Below, in pieces: positions 27,125 through 35,720 of a DNA stretch of 64,000 bases. Where the stretch lies: NCBI RefSeq assembly GCF_021397715.1, contig NZ_CP090208.1, positions 186,001 through 250,000 of the forward strand, given 5' to 3'. The position numbers and the translations under genes were made by a program. The stretch is from Pantoea agglomerans (lineage in GTDB: Bacteria; Pseudomonadota; Gammaproteobacteria; Enterobacterales; Enterobacteriaceae). Numbering within the stretch: the stretch's first letter is position 1; each line of letters begins with the position of its first letter. Below the pieces are notes generated by a model. The model saw nothing but the letters and a program-made list of their open reading frames with translations, had not been told where the DNA came from and searched no databases.

Positions 27125-28195
27125 CTATTCAAGCCGACTGGCAATCAGCCTCAGCTGTTCGGCGATCTGCTTCAAATCCCGCTGCTGCTGTCCAGCGGCA
27201 CCGGTTGAGCTGCGCACCACCAGCCTGGCGGGCAGGATAGAGGAAGAACGCTGCTCATCGTGCTCGCCGGCCAACAGGATACGCGCCACCGCCTCTTTGC
27301 CCTGCAGATCGAGATCCAGCGAAACCGTGGTCAGCGCCGGATGAAAGAACGCGCTTTCATAGGTGTCATCGTAGCCAATCACCGAGATTTGCCCCGGTAC
27401 CGCAACGCCGCGCTGATGCAGCGCGCTGAGTACGCCAAGCGCCATCTGATCGTTACCCACCAGCAGCGCGCTGAAGTCCGGCGCTTCGCGCAGCAGTTGC
27501 AGCACCCCGTTGTAACCACTCTGCGCATCCCAGTTACCGTGGCTGATGCTGACCGGCTTCAGGCGATAGCTTTCGAGCGTATCCAGCCAGCTCTTTAACC
27601 GCAGGTTAGCCGACACCGACTGCTCAGGACCGGCCAGCAGGGCAAATTCCCGATGTCCCTGCTCATAAAGATATTTAACGCTGGCGCGGGTACCGTCAGC
27701 GGGATTAAACGAAACGTTAAACACGGCGCTGTAAGGGTCAACATCCAGAAAGAGGCAGAGGATATCTTCGTTCTGCTGGGCGATGTGCTCTGCATCACTG
27801 CTCTCCAGCGGGACGTTAATGATCACCTTATCCACCCGCTGAGACTTCAGCTCATTGATACAATCCTGCAGACTTTGATTGACGTTCTCATCAATCATCG
27901 CAATCAGCACCTGGTAGTCAGCGGCGTTGGCGTAGCGTTTTACCGCGGCGGCCACCTGCGACGGGGCATGCAACGCCAGCGAAGTGGTCACCAGACCCAG
28001 GGTAGTGCTCTGCTTGCCTACCAACTGTTGCGCCAGTCGGTTGGGTACGTAGCGCAGCGTTTCAATAGCCTGTTCCACCTTGCGCCGCGTTGAGGCTGAG
28101 ACGTTTGCTGACTTGTTTAAAACCCGTGACACCGTCTGATAAGAGACGCCTGCATGGCGGGCGACATCTTCCAAGGTGGCAGTTTTTGATTTCAT
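27125..28195 (-). CDS. ganR: LacI family regulator of the galactan cluster (GanR-like)
   Basis: The start MKSKTATLEDVARHAGVSY (AGGGA upstream) gives 356 residues. The LacI helix-turn-helix spans residues 5-25 (VSYQTVSRVLNKSANVSAST) and the hinge helix motif PNRLAQQL follows near residue 50; the rest is a periplasmic-binding-like effector domain with YDDTYESAFFHPALTTVSLD. Divergent from ganL and adjacent to the whole gan cluster, it most likely represses it and is relieved by galactobiose or galactose-like sugars. The name follows the Dickeya gan locus; effector and operators are not proven. Confidence 0.8.
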   Translation of the reverse strand: MKSKTATLEDVARHAGVSYQTVSRVLNKSANVSASTRRKVEQAIETLRYVPNRLAQQLVGKQSTTLGLVTTSLALHAPSQVAAAVKRYANAADYQVLIAMIDENVNQSLQDCINELKSQRVDKVIINVPLESSDAEHIAQQNEDILCLFLDVDPYSAVFNVSFNPADGTRASVKYLYEQGHREFALLAGPEQSVSANLRLKSWLDTLESYRLKPVSISHGNWDAQSGYNGVLQLLREAPDFSALLVGNDQMALGVLSALHQRGVAVPGQISVIGYDDTYESAFFHPALTTVSLDLDLQGKEAVARILLAGEHDEQRSSSILPARLVVRSSTGAAGQQQRDLKQIAEQLRLIASRLE

Positions 28196-28313
28196 AATTC
28201 GCATCCCTGATGACCAATGACGAAATGTTATCACAGCTCACCATCCCGCCAGGATACCGCAGTCACATTGCCTGAATAAAAAATAAAAGTAATACCTTCA
28301 CATCCTGCGATTT

Positions 28314-28329
28314 GGTGATCTGATTCACC
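28314..28329 (+). promoter_or_regulatory. CRP-like site in the ganR/ganL intergenic region
   Basis: GGTGA-TCTGAT-TCACC is a perfect 5-bp inverted repeat with the 6-base spacing of CRP sites (TGTGA-N6-TCACA). It lies 133 bases before the ganL start. Confidence 0.45.
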
Positions 28330-28461
28330 TTTCGTTACATAACACCGTCATTTCTTTGCAATACGTCACACATTGCCGCGATTTAATTTGTCACTCCTCT
28401 GCCAAAGAGCGTTTACTGCCGCTGTCATGTGAACGTATTACAAATACAAAATGAGGATAAC

Positions 28462-29724
28462 ATGGAAACAAGGTTACGTACTGCTGCTGTGGCGCTCGCT
28501 GCTGCCCTGGCTTCTCCATCGCTGTATGCCGCGATCGACAACATCGATTTCCACGGCTATCTGCGTGGCGGCGTAGGTGTGTCGCAGGATGGCGGTATTG
28601 AAGAGTACCAGAAGAATAAAATCGGCCGACTGGGCAATGAGGCCGATACCTACGGCGAGATCGAACTGGGCAGCGAAGTTTACAAAAAGGATGATGTCAG
28701 CTTCTACGTTGACACCATGGTCAGCATGTTCTCCGACGGCTCCAACGATAACGAAACCACCTTCGGCGACGATGCGCAGTTTGGCCTGCGTCAGCTTAAT
28801 CTGCAGATCAAAGGGCTGGTGCCGGGCGATAAGAATGCGGTGATCTGGGGCGGTAAACGCTACTACCAGCGCCACGATCTGCACATCATCGATACCAAAT
28901 ACTGGAATATCTCCGGCTCCGGGGCCGGTATTGAAAACTACACGCTGGGTCCGGGTGCCATCTCGTTCGCATGGATTCGGGGCGATGCTAACGATGTGGA
29001 TTACCGCGTCGATGGCGATAACGACGTCAACATTAACTATCTTGATTTGCGCTATGCGGGCTGGAAACCCTGGAGCGGGGCCTGGACTGAGTTCGGCATC
29101 GATTACGCCATGCCAAACACCACCAAAAAGCAGGAAGAGTATGGCGGCCTGTATGACGCCGAGAACGGCGTGATGCTGACCGGCGAAATCAGCCAGGATA
29201 TCTGGGGCGGCTATCAGAAACTGGTGCTGCAGTATGCCGACAAAGGCCTGGCGCAGAACATGATTTCACAGGGCGGCGGCTGGTATGACATGTGGAATGA
29301 TACCCGCAACGCCAAAGGCTACCGCGTGATCAACACCGGTCTGCTGCCGATTACCGACAAGTTCTCGTTAAACCAGGTCTTCACCTGGGGTGAAGCAGAT
29401 GATGTGACAGCCCAGACCAGCAAAAGCACCCTGCTGTCGCTGGTAGGCCGCGGTCAGTATCAGTTTACCGAGTATGTTCGCGGCATCGGCGAAGTCGGTA
29501 GCTTCTGGCAGAAAGATGAGAACAAAGTCGGCGGTGATTATAAGCAGGCGGGACAGAAATATACCCTGGCGCTGGGTCTGGCCGCTGGTCCGGAGTTTAT
29601 GTCACGTCCTGAACTGCGCCTGTTTGCGTCTTATCTGAATGATTCTGAAAACGGACACAGTTTCCAGGACAACACCAGTAATGACACCTGGAACTTCGGC
29701 GTACAGGTCGAAGCCTGGTGGTAA
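28462..29724 (+). CDS. ganL: LamB/ScrY-type outer membrane porin for galacto-oligosaccharides (GanL-like)
   Basis: The start METRLRTAA (AGGA upstream) gives 420 residues with a signal peptide ending near PSLYA. The mature sequence fits the maltoporin family: DFHGYLRGGVGVSQDGG at the start, GRLGNEADTYGEIELG, WGGKRYYQRHDLHIIDTKYW and a C-terminal aromatic residue (VQVEAWW) typical of outer-membrane barrels. In Dickeya the equivalent protein admits galactan oligosaccharides. It is transcribed away from ganR and ends in a strong terminator. Confidence 0.85.
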   Translation: METRLRTAAVALAAALASPSLYAAIDNIDFHGYLRGGVGVSQDGGIEEYQKNKIGRLGNEADTYGEIELGSEVYKKDDVSFYVDTMVSMFSDGSNDNETTFGDDAQFGLRQLNLQIKGLVPGDKNAVIWGGKRYYQRHDLHIIDTKYWNISGSGAGIENYTLGPGAISFAWIRGDANDVDYRVDGDNDVNINYLDLRYAGWKPWSGAWTEFGIDYAMPNTTKKQEEYGGLYDAENGVMLTGEISQDIWGGYQKLVLQYADKGLAQNMISQGGGWYDMWNDTRNAKGYRVINTGLLPITDKFSLNQVFTWGEADDVTAQTSKSTLLSLVGRGQYQFTEYVRGIGEVGSFWQKDENKVGGDYKQAGQKYTLALGLAAGPEFMSRPELRLFASYLNDSENGHSFQDNTSNDTWNFGVQVEAWW

Positions 29725-29778
29725 ACGCACTATCTCCTCGTTGTGGTCTTTATTAAGCGCTTATGCAGGGGCTTATTT

Positions 29779-29808
29779 GGATAACCGGTAACGGTTATCC
29801 ATTTTTTT
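29779..29808 (+). terminator. Rho-independent terminator of ganL
   Basis: GGATAACCG and CGGTTATCC arms with a 4-base loop are followed by ATTTTTTTATT. Confidence 0.85.
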
Positions 29809-30121
29809 ATTCCGCCTGAAAGAAGCGTCTCTCCAGTAGCTGACGCAGACGATCGGACCGGGTCCCGAAGATCGCATGCACCTCGTGTCCCAGAATCACC
29901 ACGCCAATCGCTCCCGCCTGCTGCAATCCGGCCGTATCCACCGCCGCCAGCGATTTCACCGTCACCCGCAGCCGGGTTAAGCAGGCATCGACCTGCTGAA
30001 TATTGTCGCGCCCGCCAAAGCAGCGCATTAGCTGATCCAGCAGTTCACCGTCAACCGGTGCCTCACCGGCGGGCAGCGCCTGCCGGCTGAAGTAGTGCTT
30101 AAACGATTTCAGACTGACCAT
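29807..30121 (-). CDS. Stand-alone PTS EIIB domain protein (glucose/sucrose type)
   Basis: The 104-residue protein is a single EIIB domain with the phosphorylation-site motif DACLTRLRVTV, C47 being the expected phospho-acceptor, then AGAIGVVILGHEVHAIFGT. There is no EIIC or EIIA domain here, and the rest of the cluster uses an ABC transporter, so it cannot be the import machinery by itself. It may serve as a phosphorylation-dependent regulator or assist an EIIC elsewhere. AAGGAG precedes the ATG. It lies at the end of the ganEFGAB direction but behind a terminator-like hairpin, so its expression may depend on read-through. Confidence 0.85.
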   Translation of the reverse strand: MVSLKSFKHYFSRQALPAGEAPVDGELLDQLMRCFGGRDNIQQVDACLTRLRVTVKSLAAVDTAGLQQAGAIGVVILGHEVHAIFGTRSDRLRQLLERRFFQAE

Positions 30122-30141
30122 TCTGTTCTCCTTCAGATAAG

Positions 30142-30164
30142 AAAAAGGCGGGCTGCTGCCCGCC
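30142..30164 (-). terminator. Terminator-like hairpin between ganB and the EIIB gene
   Basis: Read on the minus strand, GGCGGGC-AGCA-GCCCGCC is followed by TTTTTC, a typical intrinsic terminator. It would end or attenuate the ganEFGAB message before the EIIB gene, whose start is 20 bases further on. Confidence 0.75.
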
Positions 30165-30192
30165 GTGTTGCTGATAACGCTAACCGCCTCGC

Positions 30193-32265
30193 CTAGGAGG
30201 CGCTGTTGTCCTGTGGCGCACGCAATACGCGACAGCCCCAGGGTGCCAGGGTCAGCGCGCCGGTCAGCGGGACGCCGCTGATCAGATCGCTGATCCCGGC
30301 TGGCAGTTGCAGTTGCTGCGCCTGTCCGGTGTAGTTCTGCAGGAAGATAAACGCCTGTTCACCATCGGTACGGCTCTGCGCCGTCACGCCTGGCGGCAAC
30401 GCCATCGGCAACGCACGCGGTAACGCCAGCTGCCGGATCAACGCGCCGTAGAAATCACGGTGGAACGGCAGATCATTACGCGATGCGATGTACCAGGCTT
30501 TGCCCTTGCCGACCTGATTAACGGTCACCGCCGGAGTTCCGGCGTAGAAGTCGCTTTCGTAGCTGGCCACGACCGTTGCGCCTTCCGGATGAATATGCTC
30601 GCAAAGTTCCCGCGCCTGATACGGCCCGCACAGGCCCAGTTCGTTACCGTTGACGCCGCGTACGCCATTGAACTCTTCGTCGGTCAGGCTATCGATCTCT
30701 TCTGCCCAGATGCCGAGCAGCGGCCGCAGCGGGCCAGGGAATCCGCCGAGGTAACAGAGATCGCTCTCGTTGACGATGCCGCTCCAGTAGCTGGCAACAA
30801 AGTGACCGCCCCGCTCCAGATGTTGCTGCACCCGCGCCGCGAAGCCATCACGAACCATGTAGAGCATCGGCGCAATCACCAGCTCATAGCCGCTGAGATC
30901 GCTGTCGCCGTTGATCACATCGACCGCCACACCCTGTTCCCAGAACGCGCGATAGTGTTCATTCACCGTGCGTTCATAGTGCAGGCCGAGGTTGCGCGGA
31001 CCCTGCGCGTTATCCATTGCCCAGCGGCTTTCCCAGTCGAAAATAATCGCCACTCTGGCCTCAACCCGGCTGCCCAGCACCGGAGTCATCGCCGCCAGCA
31101 TCCGTCCTAGCTCGCTCACTTCGCGGCCGGTTCGGGTATCAAGGTGACCGACGTGATCGACCACCGCACCATGAAATTTCTCGACCGAGCCGCGGCTTTT
31201 ACGCCACTGAAAATATTGCACCGCGTCGGCACCGTGCGCGACCGCCTGCAAAGACGAGAGAATATGCATCCCCGGCTTTTTGAGCTTGCTGGTCGGCTGC
31301 CAGTTAGTGGCGCTCGGCGTCGACTCCATCAGGACAAAGGGTTTGCCCTGCTTCAGGGTTCGCATAAGATCGTGATACATCGCGGTGTAGCAGGCCAGCG
31401 CGGTTTCATCCTGCTGGTTGTGCCACATCGGATAGCTGTCCCAGGAGATAAAGTCGAGCGTCGGGGCCAGCTTCCAGTAATCGTAATCGTAGAAGTACTC
31501 CATGAAGTTGGTGGTGGCGGGCAGATCGGGATTGGCCTGCTTCAGCGGTTTGATCTCTTCGCGGCAGAAGTCGTTGACCTGATCGGTCATAAAACGCCGC
31601 CAGTCGAGGTTCAGACCGTGAATCGACATTTCACCCTGCGGAGCCGGTGAGACAATCTGCGACCAGTCGCTGTAGGTATGGCTCCAGAAGTCGCTCCACC
31701 AGGCGTGATTCAGCTTCTCCAGCGTTTCGTAGCGGCGCTGCAGCCAGCCGCGAAAGGCCTGCTGACAGCGATCGCAGTGGCACTCGCCGCCATACTCATT
31801 AGAGATGTGCCAGCCAATCACCGCCGGATGATGGGCGTAACGTGCCGCCAGCTGGTTGTTCATCGCCTGTACTTTCTGGCGATAAACCGGCGAGGTCATG
31901 CAGTGATTATGCCGGCCGCCATGCAGAGCAGGCACGCGATCGCGACCCACCCGCAACACCTGCGGGTAGGCCTGCGACATCCAGGCCGGACGGGCGCCGC
32001 TCGGCGTGGCGAGAAACACCGAAATGCCCTGCTGCCAGAGCTTGTCGATCACCTCATCCAGCCAGCCGAAATCATAGCGTCCCTCTTCCGGCTCCAGCTT
32101 CGCCCAGCTAAAAATCCCGACGGACATGACGTTACAGTGCGCCTGCTTCATCATCATTACATCGTCATCAATAATGCCCGGCTGATGTTGCCACTGTTCC
32201 GGATTGTAGTCAGCGCCATGCAGCAGCGAGGTCACCCTGGCGCTGATCGGGGGAAATTTATTCAT
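30193..32265 (-). CDS. ganB: Beta-galactosidase, GH42 family (GanB-like)
   Basis: The 690-residue cytosolic enzyme has the GH42 barrel: acid/base E157 in ISNEYGGECHCDRC, nucleophile E314 in LMESTPSATNW, and the structural zinc cysteines C122, C162, C164 and C167. The trimerisation (A4-type) domain follows from about residue 400. There is no signal peptide. It would split galactobiose and galactotriose delivered by the GanEFGK transporter. It lies 46 bases after ganA in the same direction. B. subtilis calls the equivalent GanA; the Dickeya naming is used here. Confidence 0.9.
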   Translation of the reverse strand: MNKFPPISARVTSLLHGADYNPEQWQHQPGIIDDDVMMMKQAHCNVMSVGIFSWAKLEPEEGRYDFGWLDEVIDKLWQQGISVFLATPSGARPAWMSQAYPQVLRVGRDRVPALHGGRHNHCMTSPVYRQKVQAMNNQLAARYAHHPAVIGWHISNEYGGECHCDRCQQAFRGWLQRRYETLEKLNHAWWSDFWSHTYSDWSQIVSPAPQGEMSIHGLNLDWRRFMTDQVNDFCREEIKPLKQANPDLPATTNFMEYFYDYDYWKLAPTLDFISWDSYPMWHNQQDETALACYTAMYHDLMRTLKQGKPFVLMESTPSATNWQPTSKLKKPGMHILSSLQAVAHGADAVQYFQWRKSRGSVEKFHGAVVDHVGHLDTRTGREVSELGRMLAAMTPVLGSRVEARVAIIFDWESRWAMDNAQGPRNLGLHYERTVNEHYRAFWEQGVAVDVINGDSDLSGYELVIAPMLYMVRDGFAARVQQHLERGGHFVASYWSGIVNESDLCYLGGFPGPLRPLLGIWAEEIDSLTDEEFNGVRGVNGNELGLCGPYQARELCEHIHPEGATVVASYESDFYAGTPAVTVNQVGKGKAWYIASRNDLPFHRDFYGALIRQLALPRALPMALPPGVTAQSRTDGEQAFIFLQNYTGQAQQLQLPAGISDLISGVPLTGALTLAPWGCRVLRAPQDNSAS

Positions 32266-32311
32266 ATCTGTTCCTCAGAGGTGTCAGAGACATCAGCGTT
32301 TGCGCTAATGA

Positions 32312-33505
32312 TTAATGAAAAACCTGTAGCGAAGGCAGCGCCTTGCCGTGACAGTCAAACAGCGCCTGATTTTCGCGGGCGTTACCCTGTTTCCATTCGT
32401 CGTGGATATATTTCATGCCGGCAGGCGTGGCCCAGGTGTTGCCGGGCGCCGGGATCCATGCGGGTTCCCAGTACACCACGCCTTTGCCGCGATGGTCTGG
32501 CACCGCCAGTACCGCTTTGATCAGATCATGCAGGTAGGCCGCCTGGCCCGTGACCGTAGCGGGATAACCGCCGGCCTGCTCCTCTTTGGCCTGGAAGCTG
32601 TTCTCCGCGCTATCGCAGTTTTCCAGCTGGTAGCCATAGGCGGCTTCCACCACCATCACATCTTTGTCATAGCGCCGGGAGATATCGTCCATGTTGGCTT
32701 TCAGCGCGCTGATCGGGCCGTTCCAGTAGGTGTACATCGACAGGCCGATCACATCGAACGGCACATCACGCTTAACGATTTCGTCGAACCACCAGCGGAA
32801 CATGTCGTTTTTAGTCCCTTCAGCGAGGTGCAGCATGATCTTCACCTGCTGCGGATCGCTGAGGTTTTCGCGCAGCCCGCCGATCGCCGCTTTCAGCAGA
32901 CCGGCCAGACGATCAAACTCGCCGCCGTTCTGGCCCCAGCTTTTTCCCTCTGGCCAGAGCATCCCGCCGTTGAGTTCATTGCCAATCTGCACGATATCGG
33001 GCATCACGCCTTCCGCTTTGAAACGTGCGAGGGTGTCGCGGGTATAGTCATGAATCTGCGTTTCCAGCTGAGGAAAGGTCAGCGACTGCCAGGCCTTTGG
33101 TTTGAACTGCTTGCCGGGATCGGTCCAGAAATCGCTGTAATGCACGTCGAGCAGCAGCTTCAGGCCAGCGGCTTTGACCCGCTTCGCCAGCGCCAGTGTG
33201 GTCGCCAGATCGTTGCCGCCGCCCCCGTAGGTCTGGCCGTTACCGTCGGTGGGATCAACCCACAGCCGCAGACGAATGGTGTTGATGCCACTGGCTTTCA
33301 GAATGGCGATGGCATCCTGCTGCTGGTTAGCGGCGTTGTAGAATTTCGCGCCCTGCTTCTCCAGTTCCGCCAGCGAAGAGATGTCCGCGCCTTTGATGAA
33401 ATCCGCTGGCCACGGCCCGGCGGAGGCGATAGTGGACGAATGAGCGGCGAGCAGCGGTGTCGCCCAGGCCAGCGCCAGGGCGAGAAATAAGGTTTTTGGC
33501 GTCAT
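32312..33505 (-). CDS. ganA: Arabinogalactan endo-beta-1,4-galactanase, GH53 (GanA-like)
   Basis: The 397-residue protein has a Sec signal (MTPKTLFLALALAWATPLLA) and the GH53 barrel: RLRLWVDP near residue 80, acid/base E177 in IGNELNGGMLWPEG, nucleophile E287 in VMVVEAAYGY. It hydrolyses the beta-1,4-galactan side chains of pectin in the periplasm or outside the cell. AAAGGA before its ATG lies in the last codons of ganG, so it is tightly coupled to the transporter genes. Confidence 0.92.
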   Translation of the reverse strand: MTPKTLFLALALAWATPLLAAHSSTIASAGPWPADFIKGADISSLAELEKQGAKFYNAANQQQDAIAILKASGINTIRLRLWVDPTDGNGQTYGGGGNDLATTLALAKRVKAAGLKLLLDVHYSDFWTDPGKQFKPKAWQSLTFPQLETQIHDYTRDTLARFKAEGVMPDIVQIGNELNGGMLWPEGKSWGQNGGEFDRLAGLLKAAIGGLRENLSDPQQVKIMLHLAEGTKNDMFRWWFDEIVKRDVPFDVIGLSMYTYWNGPISALKANMDDISRRYDKDVMVVEAAYGYQLENCDSAENSFQAKEEQAGGYPATVTGQAAYLHDLIKAVLAVPDHRGKGVVYWEPAWIPAPGNTWATPAGMKYIHDEWKQGNARENQALFDCHGKALPSLQVFH

Positions 33506-33508
33506 GAT

Positions 33509-34360
33509 TTATCCTTTAGTACTGCCTGAGGCCAGGCCAGAAACGAAGTATTTCTGCAGGGCCAGATAGAACACCGCTACCGGCACCGCGATCAGAACCG
33601 CGCCCGCCGCATAGGTGGTGTAGCTGGCGCCCATCTTTTGCGACACCAGGTTATAGAGGCCGATCGGCAAGGTGAACTGATCGGGTGTACGCAAAATGGT
33701 GCTGGAGAGAATGAAATCGCCCAGCGGACCGGTGAAGGAGAACAGCGCCACCACCGCCAGAATCGGCTTCGACAGCGGCATGATGATCTCGACAAAGATG
33801 CGGAAGTTGCCCGCGCCATCCATGCGCGCCGACTCATCCAGATCTTTGGGTATCGAGTCGAGATAGCCCTTCATCAGATAGGTGTTCATCGGGATCATGC
33901 CGCCGACGTAGATCAGCACCAGCGCCATGTGGCTATTGATCAGCCCCAGCAGTTGCGACAGCACGAAAATCGCGATCAGTGCCGAAAACTGCGGAATCAT
34001 CTGCAACAGCAGAAACAGCATCAGCCCGTTCTGCCGCCCTTTGAAGCGAAACCGCGAAAAGGCGTAGGCGGTACAGCTGACGCTCACCAGCGTCAGCACC
34101 ATGGTCAGGAAACTGATTTTCATCGAGTTCCAGTACCAGGTCAGATAAGGCACCGTGCCGTTGAACAGATCGCGGTAGTGCTGTAGCGACGCATTCTCGG
34201 GAATGATCGAACTGCTGAGCAGGCTGTTACCCGCATTCAGTGATGCTCCTACCGTCCAGACCAGCGGATAAATGATGATGGTCGAGACGGCCAGCACCAC
34301 CAGCCAGGTCAGCGACAGGCGTACCCACCGTTCGCGTTTAATACTGCCGGACTTCGCCAT
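33509..34360 (-). CDS. ganG: ABC transporter permease, MalG type (GanG-like)
   Basis: The start MAKSGSIKRERW follows AAGGGAG and gives 283 residues with six helices. The EAA-type cytoplasmic loop is ESARMDGAGNFRIFVEIIMPLSKP, where the ATPase docks. It partners GanF, the binding protein GanE and the ATPase GanK. A much longer open frame upstream overlaps ganF and is not coding. The gene starts 10 bases after ganF. Confidence 0.9.
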   Translation of the reverse strand: MAKSGSIKRERWVRLSLTWLVVLAVSTIIIYPLVWTVGASLNAGNSLLSSSIIPENASLQHYRDLFNGTVPYLTWYWNSMKISFLTMVLTLVSVSCTAYAFSRFRFKGRQNGLMLFLLLQMIPQFSALIAIFVLSQLLGLINSHMALVLIYVGGMIPMNTYLMKGYLDSIPKDLDESARMDGAGNFRIFVEIIMPLSKPILAVVALFSFTGPLGDFILSSTILRTPDQFTLPIGLYNLVSQKMGASYTTYAAGAVLIAVPVAVFYLALQKYFVSGLASGSTKG

Positions 34361-34370
34361 AACTGCTCCC

Positions 34371-35678
34371 TTACGCCATCTCATCTTGTTTAAACGACCG
34401 GGTCGCGCGGAACTGCCACAGCGCCAGACCCACCACGAAAATCGACAGCAGAATGGTGATAGTTGCGGCGATAGCATATTGCGACGACGACATGGTGAGC
34501 TTGTAGATCCACGACACCAGAATATCGGTGCCGCCGGCATTCGACCCCGCCACCGCCGGACCGCCGTTGTTAAACAGGTAGATAATGTTGAAATTATTAA
34601 AGTTGAAGGTGTATTGCGTGATGATGATCGGCGCAATCGCATACAGCACCAGCGGCAGCGTGATGGTTTTCAGCCGCGTCCAGGCACTGGCGCCGTCCAT
34701 GATCGCCGCCTCATAGAGATCGTCCGGAATAGCCTGCAACACGCCAGTAGTCATCGCGAAGACAAACGGGAAGCCGAGCCAGGTCTGCATCATGATCAGC
34801 GCGGTTTTGCTCCAGAACGGATCGGTCATCCACGCCTTTGGCGCGATGCCAAAGAAATCGAGAATGGCGTTATTGATCACCCCGAAGCTGTCGTTAAACA
34901 TGCCGGCAAACACCAGAATGGTGACGAAGCCCGGCACTGCCCACGGCAGGATAAAAATGGTGCGGATCAGCGGTTTAAAGCGCAGGTCTTTCTGATTGAC
35001 CAGAATTGCCAGCATCACGCCCACGGTGCACTGCAGCGTGGTGGCCAGCAGCGTCCAGACCACTGTCCACTGCAGCACGTCAAAGAAGGTGGATCGCCAG
35101 ATCGACAGGGTGAAAATGTTGATAAAGTTTTTGAATCCCACCCAATCCACCAGCTTCGCCGGCGGCGTGTGGTAGAGGTTGTAGTTGGTGAAGGCAATCG
35201 CGAAGCCAAACAGAATCGGAAACACCACCACGAACACCAGCAGAATAAAGCCCGGTGAAATCATCAGGTAAGGGAAGCCGTCGCGCAGCAGCAGCTGATA
35301 CTGCTGACGCACACTGTTAAGTGGCTGACCCTTGTCACGCTTTACGCCATTCAGCCAGGCATCACGCACCGACACTCCCCAGACTGCAAGGCCAAAGGCA
35401 GCAATCAGCAGGCTGATGATCCCCTCTGCCAGCAGGAAGATGGAGTTATCGCGCGGGACCACTTCACCCAGCGTATAGAGTCCCCACATCCCTTCACGCA
35501 GAAAATCGTGGAAGACGCCGGTAAAACTGGCGAGCAAAATCAGAAAACAGAGCCCTTTTGCCCACTGGCGGTGATAAAACTGGCCGAAGCCAGGCAGCAG
35601 CGCGAGCAGCGCACCCGTCGTCGCATGACGACGCGGACGCGTAGCGCTGACCAGATGTTCATCGGAAGAAATAGCCAC
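34371..35678 (-). CDS. ganF: ABC transporter permease, MalF type (GanF-like)
   Basis: The 435-residue membrane protein has eight predicted helices, including an N-terminal pair before the core as in MalF. The EAA loop is EAAIMDGASAWTRLKTITLPLV. It is the larger permease of the galacto-oligosaccharide importer. It lies between ganE and ganG with short gaps, in one operon. Confidence 0.9.
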   Translation of the reverse strand: MAISSDEHLVSATRPRRHATTGALLALLPGFGQFYHRQWAKGLCFLILLASFTGVFHDFLREGMWGLYTLGEVVPRDNSIFLLAEGIISLLIAAFGLAVWGVSVRDAWLNGVKRDKGQPLNSVRQQYQLLLRDGFPYLMISPGFILLVFVVVFPILFGFAIAFTNYNLYHTPPAKLVDWVGFKNFINIFTLSIWRSTFFDVLQWTVVWTLLATTLQCTVGVMLAILVNQKDLRFKPLIRTIFILPWAVPGFVTILVFAGMFNDSFGVINNAILDFFGIAPKAWMTDPFWSKTALIMMQTWLGFPFVFAMTTGVLQAIPDDLYEAAIMDGASAWTRLKTITLPLVLYAIAPIIITQYTFNFNNFNIIYLFNNGGPAVAGSNAGGTDILVSWIYKLTMSSSQYAIAATITILLSIFVVGLALWQFRATRSFKQDEMA

Positions 35679-35720
35679 ACCCTGATCCTTTTCCTGTAGG
35701 GATTATCGCCCGGCGCACCA

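Noticed and set aside
32348..33490. A 380-codon plus-strand frame
   Set aside because: It is the exact antisense of the GH53 gene with its catalytic motifs; no family match or start signal.
34361..34642. A 94-codon N-terminal extension of ganG
   Set aside because: It overlaps the end of ganF in another frame, is Arg/Ser-rich, and the ATG at 34360 has a strong AAGGGAG site and matches MalG length.
34272..35258. A 328-codon plus-strand frame
   Set aside because: Antisense to the ganF/ganG permeases; Arg/Gln/His-rich shadow composition.
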